64,000 nt of DNA from Candidatus Onthenecus intestinigallinarum (lineage in GTDB: Bacteria > Bacillota > Clostridia > Christensenellales > Aristaeellaceae): NCBI GenBank assembly GCA_018713325.1, contig DVFJ01000009.1, forward strand, positions 1 through 64,000, written 5' to 3'. Positions within the stretch are counted from its first letter, which is position 1, and each line of letters opens with the position of its first letter. Of this stretch, positions 45,202 to 53,593 are shown one piece after another. The notes under the pieces are model-generated. The model searched no databases. It had not been told where the DNA came from and was given only the letters and a program-made list of their open reading frames with translations. Made by a program: the position numbers and the translations under genes.

Positions 45202-46128
45202 ATGAAACTCTACCAGCGAAAACCCGGCGATCCCGCGCCGACCGGTCAGCCCGATCCGTACATGATCCGCGTGGGCGACTTCTACTACGTCTACGCCACG
45301 CACGACGAGGGCGTGCAGCTCTACCGCAGCCGCGTGCTGACGGAGGGCTGGGAGTACCTGGGCCTGTGCTACACCCGCCCGGGCGAAAAGCAGTTCTGGG
45401 CCCCGGCCGTGATGCCCTTTGAGGGAAAGTACTACCTGTACTATTCGTCCATGCCCGAGGGCAGCGAGGACACGCACCAGCAGCGCATCCAGGTGGCGGT
45501 GGGCGATTCGCCCGAGGGGCCGTTTGCATTCGTGCGTGAGATGCTGCCGCCCTTCTCCATCGACGCGCACGCGGTCAGCACGGACAGCGGGCTGTACCTC
45601 TTCTACAGCGTGAACGACTACGAGGCCGAGCGCGCGGGCACGCTCATCGTCGCGGACAGGCTGACCGATCCCTGCCACGTCGAGGGCGCGCCGGTCGTCA
45701 TCGTGCGTCCGACGATCGACGAGGAGATCTTCCAGCGCGACCGGTTCCGGAAGGGGCAGCATTGGCATACCATCGAGGGCGCGTTCTACTTCCGCGAGGG
45801 CGACTGGCACTACGTCATGTACAGCGGCTCCGCGTACACCAATGAGACGTACTTCATCGGCTACAGCGTCGCGCAGGGAGAGGGCGACCTGCGAAGTCTC
45901 GCCTGGCGCAAGCACCCGGACGATCATACGTACAGCCCGCTCGTGTGCCGCAATGCGTTTGTCGAGGGCACGGGCCACAACAGCGTCGTGCGCGAGGGCG
46001 ACGCGTACTACGTCGTCTACCACGGCCGCGACCGGGACGCCGACCGCTCGCAGGGCGACGTGCGCGTCATGCGCGCGGACAGGATGACCGTGCAGGGGCC
46101 CGAGCTGCGCGTGGAGATCACGCGCTGA
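45202..46128 (+). CDS. GH43-like five-bladed beta-propeller glycosidase 2
   Basis: A 308-residue GH43 member distinct from its neighbour. It has the N-terminal catalytic-type Asp in GQPDPYMIRVGDFYYVYAT near residue 20, a middle Asp in SIDAHAVS near 120, and a Glu in TIEGAFYF near 190, which match the three-acid layout of the family, and WAPAVMPFEGKYYLYYS near residue 70. No signal peptide is visible. The ATG at 45202 is chosen over 45196 because AAAGGAG is 7 bases away. It probably cleaves alpha-arabinosyl or beta-xylosyl units in the cytoplasm. Confidence 0.85.
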   Translation: MKLYQRKPGDPAPTGQPDPYMIRVGDFYYVYATHDEGVQLYRSRVLTEGWEYLGLCYTRPGEKQFWAPAVMPFEGKYYLYYSSMPEGSEDTHQQRIQVAVGDSPEGPFAFVREMLPPFSIDAHAVSTDSGLYLFYSVNDYEAERAGTLIVADRLTDPCHVEGAPVVIVRPTIDEEIFQRDRFRKGQHWHTIEGAFYFREGDWHYVMYSGSAYTNETYFIGYSVAQGEGDLRSLAWRKHPDDHTYSPLVCRNAFVEGTGHNSVVREGDAYYVVYHGRDRDADRSQGDVRVMRADRMTVQGPELRVEITR

Positions 46129-46148
46129 GCCCCGATGCAAGGCCAAAT

Positions 46149-46192
46149 GGAAGGATCCCGCATCTGGTGTGCAGCAGATGCGGGATCCTTCC
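46149..46192 (+). terminator. 18-base perfect hairpin after the GH43 genes
   Basis: GGAAGGATCCCGCATCTG (46149-46166) pairs with CAGATGCGGGATCCTTCC (46175-46192) with an 8-base loop; flanking CAAAT/GTTTG extends it. The T-tail is short (GTTTGG), so it may act as a terminator or as a stable 3' end. Confidence 0.65.
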
Positions 46193-46409
46193 GTTTGGGG
46201 TTGTGTGATGAGGAGGGGGAGAAGAAAAGGGTATGCACCCTGCCGCGGCGTGTGCGGACCGCTGGCGGGTACGGGGGATGTCAAAGCGGGAGGATATGGG
46301 GAAGCTCTCGCTTTGATGGGTTTATTATATTGTTGAATTGTGTCTGAAATTTGTCCGCTGCGTGAAGAAAGATCAAAAAAACGGGCCGTTGGGGCGAATG
46401 GAGAAGGGT

Positions 46410-46438
46410 TTGCACATCGCCCGGCCGCGTGCTATAAT
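46410..46438 (+). promoter_or_regulatory. Promoter of the DlgD-like dehydrogenase gene
   Basis: TTGCAC (46410-46415), 17-base spacer, TATAAT (46433-46438) with extended TGC and the GAGA tail. A leader of about 100 bases with the hairpin CAGAGG/CCTCTG follows. Confidence 0.75.
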
Positions 46439-46545
46439 GAGACAAAACCGGCCTGCCGCCGGCTGCATCCCGGGCAGAGGCCTGCAAATCCCTCTGTCGG
46501 GGCCGATGCCGGGCAGAAGATAGAATCTAACAATACGGAGGATCT

Positions 46546-47562
46546 ATGCTGTACATTCCTTTTGACGAACTGGTGCGCACGCTCGAGGCGGCGCTGGATA
46601 AGGCCGGCGTGGACGCACCGCGCGCCGCCCGGCTGGCTGATGTGTTCGCGCGCAACTCGCTGGAGGGCGTCTATTCCCACGGCGTCAACCGCTTTCCGCG
46701 CTTTCTGTTCTGCATTCGCGAGGGCATCGTGCGCCTGGACACCACGCCCGAGCGCGTCGCTTCGCTGGGCGGCATGGAGGTATGGGACGGCGGATTCGGC
46801 CCGGGCCCGCTGATCGCCGAGGACGCCATGGCGCGCGCTATCGAGCTGGCCCGCACGCACGGCATCGCGTGCGTCAGCGTGCGTAACAGCAGCCACTGGA
46901 TGCGCGCGGGCCGCTACGGACGGCAGGCTGCGCAGGCGGGCATGGCCGCCATCCTCTTCACCAACACCACAGCCAACATGCCTGCCTGGGGCGCGGAGGA
47001 TCCGCGGTTGGGCAACAATCCCATCGTGCTGGCCGTGCCGCGCAGCAAGGGACCGGTCGTCGTCGACACGGCGATGAGCCAGTTCGCCTATGGCAAGCTG
47101 GAGGTCGCCGTGCAAAACGGGCAGATGCTGCCCTTTGACGGCGGCTACGACGAGGAGGGCCGCCTCACGCGCGACCCGAAGGCCATCCTCAAGACGCGGC
47201 GCATCCTGCCGGCCGGCTATTGGAAGGGCTCGGCCATGTCCCTGGCGCTCGATCTGCTGGCCGGCGCGCTGTCCATGGGCCGCACGGTGTGCGCCGTCAC
47301 CCGCGCGCCCGAGGATGAGGCCGGCCTGTCGCAGGTGTTCATCGCGATCAACTTCCGCGGACTCCTGCCCGCGGAGCAGGTCGACGGCCTGCTCGACGAG
47401 GCGGTCGAGTTCCTGCTCTCGTCCAAACCCGTGCCGGGCGGCGCGCCGATCCGCTATCCGGGGCAGGATGTGGAGCGCACCGCCGCGCGCAACATGGAGC
47501 GCGGCGTGCCCGTGGCCGAGGAGACCTGGGAGAAGATTCAGGCGCACATGACAAGACCGTAA
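46546..47562 (+). CDS. dlgD: 2,3-diketo-L-gulonate reductase-like (Ldh2 family) dehydrogenase
   Basis: A 338-residue NAD(P)H-dependent oxidoreductase of the malate/L-sulfolactate dehydrogenase family, which lacks a classic Rossmann motif. Key spots are SLEGVYSHGVNRFPRF near residue 45, with the catalytic-type His, VRNSSHWMRAGRYG near 110, NTTANMPAWG near 138, PVVVDTAMSQFA near 165, and ILPAGYWKGSAMSLALD near 220, which is close to what I recall for DlgD/YiaK. It would reduce 2,3-diketo-L-gulonate in ascorbate catabolism. GGAGGATCT precedes the ATG. Confidence 0.72.
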   Translation: MLYIPFDELVRTLEAALDKAGVDAPRAARLADVFARNSLEGVYSHGVNRFPRFLFCIREGIVRLDTTPERVASLGGMEVWDGGFGPGPLIAEDAMARAIELARTHGIACVSVRNSSHWMRAGRYGRQAAQAGMAAILFTNTTANMPAWGAEDPRLGNNPIVLAVPRSKGPVVVDTAMSQFAYGKLEVAVQNGQMLPFDGGYDEEGRLTRDPKAILKTRRILPAGYWKGSAMSLALDLLAGALSMGRTVCAVTRAPEDEAGLSQVFIAINFRGLLPAEQVDGLLDEAVEFLLSSKPVPGGAPIRYPGQDVERTAARNMERGVPVAEETWEKIQAHMTRP

Positions 47563-47572
47563 GGAGGCAACC

Positions 47573-48208
47573 ATGCACTACATCGAGGAACGCTTTCAGA
47601 CCATGCCCTGGGACGCCTTTGACAGCGTGGTGTTCGATATCGGCAACGTGCTCATCCGCTTCAGCCCGCAGCACACCCTTGACGTGCTCATCGGCGAAGA
47701 TGCGGCGCTCAAGGCGGAACTGATGGAGCGCATCTTCCGTTCCCCGCACTGGCTGGACCTGGACCGCGGCACGGCAACCTACGAGCAGGCCGCGCAGCGC
47801 ATGTCGCAGGGCAATCCCGCCATCCGGCCCGCGGTGGATCGCGTGCTGGGCGGCTGGATGTCCGTCAAGACGCCCATCCGCGAAGGCGTGGACGCGCTGC
47901 GCCGCTGCAAGGAGATGGGCAAGCGGCTGTACGTCCTGTCCAACTACCATGAGCCCGCCTATGAGTGGCTGCTGGAGCGCTACGACTTCTTCTCGCTGTT
48001 CGATGGCGGCGTGATCTCCTGTTACGTGCACCTGCTCAAGCCCGAGCCGGAAATCTACCGCGAGCTGATCGCCCGCTGCGCGCTCGAGCCTGCGCGCACG
48101 CTCTTCCTGGACGATACGCCCGCCAATGTGCAGGGCGCGATGCAGGCGGGCATTGCGGGCTTTCTGGCGGAGTCGCCGCAGAAGGTGGCGCGTTTCTTCG
48201 GCGTGTGA
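47573..48208 (+). CDS. HAD-family hydrolase (YihX-like phosphatase)
   Basis: A 211-residue HAD superfamily protein. Motif I reads VFDIGNVLIRF with the nucleophilic Asp near residue 21 and DxG in place of the usual DxD, as in YihX-type alpha-glucose-1-phosphatases; motif II is LSNYH near 122, motif III Lys lies in HLLKPEPEIY, and motif IV is FLDDTPANV near 180. The cap is helical. It starts 10 bases after the DlgD-like gene with AAGGAGG, so they form an operon. A sugar phosphate is a likely substrate. Confidence 0.87.
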   Translation: MHYIEERFQTMPWDAFDSVVFDIGNVLIRFSPQHTLDVLIGEDAALKAELMERIFRSPHWLDLDRGTATYEQAAQRMSQGNPAIRPAVDRVLGGWMSVKTPIREGVDALRRCKEMGKRLYVLSNYHEPAYEWLLERYDFFSLFDGGVISCYVHLLKPEPEIYRELIARCALEPARTLFLDDTPANVQGAMQAGIAGFLAESPQKVARFFGV

Positions 48209-48272
48209 GCGCGGGATGAAAATGCGTCCCATATTCGTTGATTGATCAGAAACCGAGAGGGGAGAGACGAAC

Positions 48273-49178
48273 ATGGAGCCTGTACGCACACTGGCAGCTT
48301 ACCTGTTGTCCGCCGCGTTGACGCTCTCCGGCGTAGGCGCGGCTGCGGCCGACCCGGCGCTCGGCGAGGGCGAGGCCATCCCCGCCGTGGAGACGGCCGC
48401 CACCGCTACGCCCGCGCCCGAGGCCACGCTGCTGCCCGGCGGCATGACGCAGTCGCTGCGCCGCGGCATGGAGGGCGAGGAGGTCGAGCGGCTGCAGCAG
48501 CGGCTGTACGACCTGGGCTACCTGACGGACGCGGTGGACGGCAAGTTCGGCATCAACACCCTGCGTGCGGTGAAGGCATTCCAGCGCAAGCATAACCTGG
48601 AGGACGACGGCATTGCGGGCAAGGACACGCTGACGTGGCTGTTCTCGCAGGCGGCCATCGCGCTGCCGACAGCGACGCCCGCGCCCACGCCGACGCCTTC
48701 GCCGACGCCCGATCCCACGCCCGTGCCCACGCCGACGCCTTCGCCCTCGCCGGTGCCGGAGCTGACCGAGCTGACGCTCGACCTCGATGCGGCGGTGCTG
48801 CTGGGCGAGGACGGACTGTCTGTGACGCCTGCGCGCGACGCGCAGGGCCGCTGGTACCTGCCCGTGGAGGACCTGGCGGCCCGGGCCGGCTGGGAGGTTG
48901 AGCGGACCGAGACAGGCGTCTCCTTCGTCGTGCCCGGCGATCCGCCGCGCGAGACGGCCATCTCCTATGCGCTGGACGAGAGCGCGCCCGTGATGGTGCT
49001 CGTGGACGGCAAGCTGTACGTGCCCTCGCAGGAGGCGCAGCCCGTCGTCGACGGCGGCGCGCTGTACGTGCCCGCGTTCTTCCTGCAGGAGGCATTCGGC
49101 CTGACGCTGCACGTGCAGGATGCGACGCCGTCGCAGGCAACTCCGTCGCAGGCTACGCCCGGACAGGCGGCGACCTGA
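48273..49178 (+). CDS. Secreted peptidoglycan-binding protein with copper-amine-oxidase-N-like domain
   Basis: A 301-residue exported protein. Residues 1-26 are a signal peptide ending AAA. A single PG_binding_1 domain (about 60-127) ends in DDGIAGKDTL; its LRRGMEGEEVERLQQRLYDLGYL matches the repeats of the protein at 10283. A Thr-Pro linker with alternating TPTP follows (about 133-160). The last 130 residues, with WYLPVEDLAARAGW and LYVPAFFLQEAFG, resemble the copper amine oxidase N-terminal-like fold. The end is a short repeat (ATPSQATPSQATPGQ). It likely binds the wall outside the membrane. Confidence 0.75.
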   Translation: MEPVRTLAAYLLSAALTLSGVGAAAADPALGEGEAIPAVETAATATPAPEATLLPGGMTQSLRRGMEGEEVERLQQRLYDLGYLTDAVDGKFGINTLRAVKAFQRKHNLEDDGIAGKDTLTWLFSQAAIALPTATPAPTPTPSPTPDPTPVPTPTPSPSPVPELTELTLDLDAAVLLGEDGLSVTPARDAQGRWYLPVEDLAARAGWEVERTETGVSFVVPGDPPRETAISYALDESAPVMVLVDGKLYVPSQEAQPVVDGGALYVPAFFLQEAFGLTLHVQDATPSQATPSQATPGQAAT

Positions 49179-49230
49179 CGGCGCATCGCACTTGAAGCGG
49201 GCGCATAGACATCTCACGGAGGTGACGGCA

Positions 49231-49851
49231 TTGAACGTGCTGTTGATCAACGGCAGCCCGCACGAAAGGGGCTGTACCGATACGGCGCTGCGCGAGGTGG
49301 CCGGCGAGCTGGAACGGGCCGGCGTGCGCACGCGGATCTTCTGGATCGGCAGGGGACCGGTTCGCGGCTGCATCGGCTGCGGCGGATGCGCGGGCAAGGG
49401 ACGGTGCGTCTTTGACGACGATCCCGTGAACGAGGCGCTGGCTTTGGCGCAGGATGCGGACGGCTTCGTCTTCGGCTCGCCCGTGCACTATGCGGCGGCC
49501 GGCGGGGCGATGACGGCGTTCCTCGACCGGTTCTTCTATGCGGGCCGGGGCTTTGCGCTCAAGCCCGGGGCGGCGGTGGTGAGCTGCCGGCGCGCGGGCA
49601 CGACGGCGGCGCTGGATCAGCTGAACAAGTATTTCACCATCTCTCAGATGCCCGTCGTGTCTTCGCAGTACTGGAACATGGTGCATGGAAACACGCCGGA
49701 CGAGGTGCGCGCGGACCTGGAGGGCATGCAGATCATGCGCACGCTGGGGCGCAACATGGCCTGGCTGCTGCGCTGCATCGAGGCCGGGCGTGCCGCGGGC
49801 GTACCCGCGCCCGAGCAGGAAGCGCGGGTGCGGACGAATTTCATCCGATGA
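49231..49851 (+). CDS. NADPH-dependent FMN reductase family protein
   Basis: A 206-residue flavodoxin-like oxidoreductase. The FMN phosphate-binding loop NGSPHERGCTDTAL is near residues 7-20. A Cys cluster CIGCGGCAGKGRCVF lies near residues 46-60, which suggests an iron-sulphur or redox-active site as in the iron-sulphur flavoproteins. Late FGSPVHYAAAGGAM near 82-96 covers the flavin ring. The start is taken as TTG 49231 with GGAGGTG 6 bases upstream. It is followed by a strong terminator. The electron partners are unknown. Confidence 0.83.
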   Translation: MNVLLINGSPHERGCTDTALREVAGELERAGVRTRIFWIGRGPVRGCIGCGGCAGKGRCVFDDDPVNEALALAQDADGFVFGSPVHYAAAGGAMTAFLDRFFYAGRGFALKPGAAVVSCRRAGTTAALDQLNKYFTISQMPVVSSQYWNMVHGNTPDEVRADLEGMQIMRTLGRNMAWLLRCIEAGRAAGVPAPEQEARVRTNFIR

Positions 49852-49859
49852 TGCTCAGG

Positions 49860-49893
49860 GCGGGCTGCCGGTTGCGGCGGCCCGCTTCTTTTT
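49860..49893 (+). terminator. Terminator after the FMN reductase gene
   Basis: GCGGGCTGCC (49860-49869) pairs with GGCGGCCCGC (49876-49885), followed by TTCTTTTT. Confidence 0.88.
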
Positions 49894-49930
49894 GCCCGCT
49901 TGCGCACATAGGCTGGCTGGGGGTGATCGG

Positions 49931-51004
49931 ATGCGCAGGGGAGGCGTGGCGCTGGCGCTGCTGGGCGCAATCGTCGGAGCGGGTTTTGCGTCGGGGAGCG
50001 AGGTGCTCTGTTTTTTTTCTCGGTTCGGCGCAGCCGGCTGGCTGGGCGTATTGACGGCCTGCGCGCTGACGGGCGCCTGCGCGTACGTGATGATGCGTGC
50101 GGCGGGGGTGCGGGGCGCTGCGTCCTTCCCGGCGCTGTACCGCGCGGCGTGCGGTCCGTGGCTTGCGCGCGCCGCGGCCGTGCTCTACGGCGCGCTGATG
50201 GCGATGAGCGCGGGGGCGATGACGGCCGCGTTTGCGGAGCTGGCGGCGCTGACGCTGCCCATCCGGGACGCATACGCCGCGGGCTTTGCGCTGGCGATCC
50301 TGCTGGGCGTCGTCTGCTCGCGGCGCGATCTTGCGCTGCTGTCTGGCCTGGGCAGGGCGCTGCTGCCGCTACTGCTGGCGCTGCTCGTGCTGCTCCTCTC
50401 ACTGGAGGGCGGAGGGGAGCCCCGCGTGCGCCTCACGGGGACGGCGCGGGCCTGTGCGCCGGCCTTTGGCGCGCTATATGCGGCGATGAACCTGGGCATG
50501 ATCTCCGGGCTGCTGTGTGAGGCGGGTGCGCGGCTGACGGCGCGCGAGAGCGCTCGGGAGGCGGCGTGGCTGTGCGCCATGCTGCTGGCGCTGCTGGCGC
50601 TCGCACACGCGGCGCTGCTGCGCCACGGCGATTCGGTCGAACGCAGCGCGCTGCCGTTGATCGCCCTGTCCATGCGTCTGGGGACGCCGGGATATGCGCT
50701 GTGCGCGGCGGCGCTGGCGCTGTCGGTGCTCTCCACGCTGGCGGCGAGCCTGCGCGCGCTGCGCTCGACGCTGGCGCTGCCGCAGGGCATGGGCGACGCG
50801 CTGTGCGCAGGCTGCTGCGCCGTGTGCGGGGCGCTGGGCTTTGAGCGCCTGGTCGGCCGGTGCTATCCGCTGCTGGGCTGCGCCTGCGCGGCGCTGCTGC
50901 TCGCGCTGTGCATCCGCCTGCTGACTGACCGGCGGGAAAGGATGCGCGTGCCGGGCGCGGAATCGGAAAGCGGGCCTTTTCAATCTCGCCTCGATCGGGT
51001 ATAA
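49931..51004 (+). CDS. YkvI-like polytopic membrane transporter
   Basis: A 357-residue protein with about ten membrane segments. The N-terminus ALLGAIVGAGFASGSEV is the hallmark of the YkvI family and related LeuT-fold transporters, where the broken first helix binds substrate. Other helices have no recognised motif. The ATG at 49931 follows GGGGTGAT; the longer frame upstream overlaps the FMN reductase gene. The final 20 residues contain the -35 and -10 of the alr promoter. Substrate could be an amino acid or ion; this is inference. Confidence 0.75.
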   Translation: MRRGGVALALLGAIVGAGFASGSEVLCFFSRFGAAGWLGVLTACALTGACAYVMMRAAGVRGAASFPALYRAACGPWLARAAAVLYGALMAMSAGAMTAAFAELAALTLPIRDAYAAGFALAILLGVVCSRRDLALLSGLGRALLPLLLALLVLLLSLEGGGEPRVRLTGTARACAPAFGALYAAMNLGMISGLLCEAGARLTARESAREAAWLCAMLLALLALAHAALLRHGDSVERSALPLIALSMRLGTPGYALCAAALALSVLSTLAASLRALRSTLALPQGMGDALCAGCCAVCGALGFERLVGRCYPLLGCACAALLLALCIRLLTDRRERMRVPGAESESGPFQSRLDRV

Positions 51005-51005
51005 T
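50977..51005 (+). promoter_or_regulatory. Promoter of alr
   Basis: TTTTCA (50977-50982), 17-base spacer, TATAAT (51000-51005), embedded in the 3' end of the upstream gene. Confidence 0.65.
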
Positions 51006-51040
51006 AAGATGCAAACCATAGGGACAGAGGCGCTGGACGG

Positions 51041-52147
51041 ATGTATAGAACGAACTACGTGGAGATCGATCTGGAGGCCGTGCGGCACAACGCGCGCCAG
51101 ATGCTCGCCAGGCTCTCGGAGGGCACGCGCCTGATGGCCGTCGTCAAGGCGGATGCATACGGCCACGGGGCCGTGCAGGTCGCGCAGGCTGCGCTGGAGG
51201 CGGGCGCCTCGGCGCTGGCCGTGGCCATCCCGGAGGAGGGCGAATGCCTGCGCGCGGCCGGCATCGCCGCGCCGATCCTGGTGCTGGGCGGCATCGAGCC
51301 GGACGCCGCCGGGGCCGTCGTGCGCTGCGGCCTGACGCAGACGGTCTTTGACGCGCGCGCAATCGCCGCGCTGTCGCAGGCGGCGCAGCGGCTGAACCGG
51401 CCGGCACGGGTGCACCTCAAGCTGGATACGGGCATGTCGCGCATCGGCGTGCGCACGGCCGCGCAGGCCGCGGCGTTGGCGCAGGCCGCGGACGAGGCGC
51501 CCGGCGTGCGGCTGGTGGGCGCGTTTACGCACTTCGCGTCGGCGGACGAGGAGGACGCGTCGCAGACACAGCAGCAGATTGCGCGCTTTGAGGACATGCT
51601 GCGCGCCGTCGAGGCCGTGCATGGCGCGCCGCTGCTGCGCCATGCGTGCAACAGCGCGGGCATCTATCGCTATCCGCAGGCGCATTACGACATGGTGCGC
51701 GGGGGCATCGCGCTCTACGGCTGCGCGCCCGCGCCGGGCATCGGCGGCCTGCGGCCCGCGATGCGCTGGACCACGCGCGCAACGTTCGTCAAGGACTTGC
51801 CGGCCGGCGAGCGTATCAGCTATGGCGGCACGTACACCGCGGCGCGTGACATGCGCGTGATGACGGTGCCCGTGGGCTATGCAGATGGTTACAGGCGCGC
51901 GTTTTCGGGCCGTGCGCAGGTGCTCGTGCGCGGGCGGCGCGCGCCGGTCGTGGGCCGCGTGTGCATGGACCAGATGATGGTGGATGTGACGGAAGTGCCG
52001 GGCTGCGCGGCGGGCGACGAGGTCGTGCTTCTGGGCGCGCAGGGCGGCGAGGCGATCAGCGCGGACGAGATGGCGGCCTGGGCGGATACGATCAGCTATG
52101 AGATTCTACTCGCCCCGAGCGCGCGTGTGCCGCGCACCTACCGATGA
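51041..52147 (+). CDS. alr: Alanine racemase
   Basis: Alr makes D-alanine from L-alanine for peptidoglycan, using pyridoxal phosphate. The 368-residue protein has the PLP lysine in AVVKADAYGHGA near residue 36, a conserved HLKLDTGMSRIG near 127, SNAG-like HACNSAGIYR near 200, VRGGIALYG near 220, and the catalytic Tyr region ISYGGTY near 265 plus CMDQMMVD near 308. Length is normal. The Shine-Dalgarno is weak. It overlaps the cyclo-ligase gene by 4 bases. Confidence 0.96.
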   Translation: MYRTNYVEIDLEAVRHNARQMLARLSEGTRLMAVVKADAYGHGAVQVAQAALEAGASALAVAIPEEGECLRAAGIAAPILVLGGIEPDAAGAVVRCGLTQTVFDARAIAALSQAAQRLNRPARVHLKLDTGMSRIGVRTAAQAAALAQAADEAPGVRLVGAFTHFASADEEDASQTQQQIARFEDMLRAVEAVHGAPLLRHACNSAGIYRYPQAHYDMVRGGIALYGCAPAPGIGGLRPAMRWTTRATFVKDLPAGERISYGGTYTAARDMRVMTVPVGYADGYRRAFSGRAQVLVRGRRAPVVGRVCMDQMMVDVTEVPGCAAGDEVVLLGAQGGEAISADEMAAWADTISYEILLAPSARVPRTYR

Positions 52148-52710
52148 CGGACAAGCGGGCGGTCCGGCGCGCGATGCGGGCCCGGCGCATGGCGCTGACG
52201 GAGTGCGCGCGTGCGCAGGCCGCGCAGGATGTGGCCGGGCGCATTCTCGCCTGGCCCGTCTACCGGGCGGCGCGGACGGTCTTCGCCTACGTCGCGGCCC
52301 GCGGCGAGCTGGACCTGGGACCGGTCCTTTGCGATGTGCTCGCGTCGGGCAGGACGCTGCTCCTCCCGCGATGCGAGGCGGACGGCGCGATGACGGCCCG
52401 CCGCGTGCAGACGCTGGACGAACTCGCGCCCGGCACATGGGGCCTTGATGAGCCGGGGCCGGACGCGCCCGTGTGCGCGCCGGGGCGGATCGACCTGGCG
52501 CTCGTGCCGGGCGTGGCGTTCGGGCGGGACGGCGTGCGCGTCGGTCAGGGCGGCGGCTATTACGACCGGTACCTGCCGGGCCTGCGCGGCGTGGCCGCGG
52601 GGATCGGCTATGACTTTCAGATCGTGGACGGCCTGCAGGCATCGGCGCACGACGTCCCGGTCGCCTTTGTGGCGACGCCCGGCGGCATCATCCGCTGCGG
52701 GCAAGAATAA
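52144..52710 (+). CDS. 5-formyltetrahydrofolate cyclo-ligase
   Basis: The enzyme converts 5-formyl-THF to 5,10-methenyl-THF with ATP, keeping the folate pool usable. The 188-residue protein starts with the basic helix KRAVRRAMRARRMAL typical of the family, then VFAYVAARGELDLGP, and the phosphate and magnesium motif GVAFGRDGVRVGQGGGYYDRYL near residues 120-140. It overlaps alr by 4 bases and is followed after 19 bases by a membrane-protein gene. The gene is also called ygfA or fau. Confidence 0.94.
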   Translation: MTDKRAVRRAMRARRMALTECARAQAAQDVAGRILAWPVYRAARTVFAYVAARGELDLGPVLCDVLASGRTLLLPRCEADGAMTARRVQTLDELAPGTWGLDEPGPDAPVCAPGRIDLALVPGVAFGRDGVRVGQGGGYYDRYLPGLRGVAAGIGYDFQIVDGLQASAHDVPVAFVATPGGIIRCGQE

Positions 52711-52729
52711 GATAACGGAGGAACCAAAG

Positions 52730-53527
52730 GTGAACGAAAAACAGAGGATTCGCGGAAAGATCCTGGGCAGGCCCCTGCTGGCCATCGCTGGACGGACGGT
52801 GGGCACGATCGTGCTCGTGGCGGTGCTGGGGCTGCTGCTGCAGACGTTTGCGACGATCGGCAATCTGTTTGTGCGCGCGGTGATTGCGTGCGCGGTCATC
52901 GTGGCATGCTTCTGGATGCAGCTGGTCAGCGGCGGGGAGCAGGGCGAACGCGACGTGACGTTTGGTTCCATGCTGCAAAAGCGCATGGCGGACGGATACG
53001 TGCCCACGGCGGAGGAGCGCGCCAAGTGCTATGCGCCGCTGCGCGCGCTGCTGGGCGCGCTGCTGGGCGCGCTGCCCTTCGTGCTGTGCGCGCTGGTGGT
53101 GGCGGCGGTCGCGCAGCCCTACACCTATGCGCTGCAGGACATGCCCTCCTGGATGAGCGCGTATGCCTACCGCGCGGACGTGTACGCGCCGCTGAACTAC
53201 TACAGCGAACTGGGCGGCGCGACGTTGCCGGACTATCTGCGCATCGTCGTGCGCGCGTGCAACATGATCTACCTGCTGCCCTTCGGCAACAACGTGATGT
53301 ATTACGCCTTCCAGATCGACCGGCTGGGCCCCGTGCTGCTGCTGATCCTGCCGCTGGGCTATGCGCTGGGCTATCTGCGCGGGCATGCGCTGCACGTGAA
53401 ACGCCTGGCCTACAACGAGCAGGCCAAGGCGGCGACGCTCAAGAAGATCAAGCGCAAGAAGAAGCGCGAGCAGGCCGCGCGCCGCCAGCGGGAAAAGGAG
53501 CGCAAGGGCCCTGAACAGTTGATCTGA
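52730..53527 (+). CDS. Membrane protein of unknown function
   Basis: I do not recognise this family. The 265-residue protein has about four to five hydrophobic helices, two near residues 20-60, one near 115, and two near 180-220. It has a very basic C-terminal tail (KKIKRKKKREQAARRQREK), which should lie in the cytoplasm and might bind RNA or lipid heads. GTG at 52730 is preceded by GGAGG. It shares a transcript with alr and the cyclo-ligase, and the rsmD promoter lies just after it. Confidence 0.7.
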   Translation: MNEKQRIRGKILGRPLLAIAGRTVGTIVLVAVLGLLLQTFATIGNLFVRAVIACAVIVACFWMQLVSGGEQGERDVTFGSMLQKRMADGYVPTAEERAKCYAPLRALLGALLGALPFVLCALVVAAVAQPYTYALQDMPSWMSAYAYRADVYAPLNYYSELGGATLPDYLRIVVRACNMIYLLPFGNNVMYYAFQIDRLGPVLLLILPLGYALGYLRGHALHVKRLAYNEQAKAATLKKIKRKKKREQAARRQREKERKGPEQLI

Positions 53528-53529
53528 CG

Positions 53530-53558
53530 TTGTGAAATCTCCGGATATTTGGTATAAT
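53530..53558 (+). promoter_or_regulatory. Promoter of the rsmD-coaD operon
   Basis: TTGTGA (53530-53535), 17-base spacer, TATAAT (53553-53558) with extended TGG. Confidence 0.75.
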
Positions 53559-53564
53559 ATCCGG
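53541..53564 (+). promoter_or_regulatory. 9-base palindrome around the rsmD -10 element
   Basis: CCGGATATT (53541-53549) and AATATCCGG (53556-53564) are perfect inverted repeats with a 6-base loop. The -10 TATAAT overlaps the centre and right arm. It may be an operator or just a hairpin in the initial transcript. Confidence 0.55.
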
Positions 53565-53593
53565 TAAGACCATCGGGAAGCGGAGGGAGCGCC

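Larger units (their letters stand above)
46129..46545. other. 417-base intergenic region: long hairpins and dlgD-like promoter
   Basis: No gene that I can support. It contains the 18-base hairpin at 46149-46192, a second hairpin TCAAAGCGGGAG/CTCTCGCTTTGA (46281-46292 with 46305-46316) followed by T-rich DNA, an AT-rich stretch at 46320-46350, the promoter at 46410-46438, and a GC-rich leader of about 100 bases before 46546. Confidence 0.7.

Noticed and set aside
46233..46316. A 27-codon open frame with a purine-rich upstream sequence
   Set aside because: The stop is in a hairpin and no promoter or homologue is known to me; the ribosome site spacing is poor. Kept only as a possibility.
46439..46545. 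GC-rich leader before the DlgD-like gene as a riboswitch
   Set aside because: It has small hairpins but no conserved core of any riboswitch class that I can recognise.
48680..48770. Pro/Thr-coding DNA repeats as a mobile element
   Set aside because: They encode a Thr-Pro linker in the secreted protein and stay in frame.
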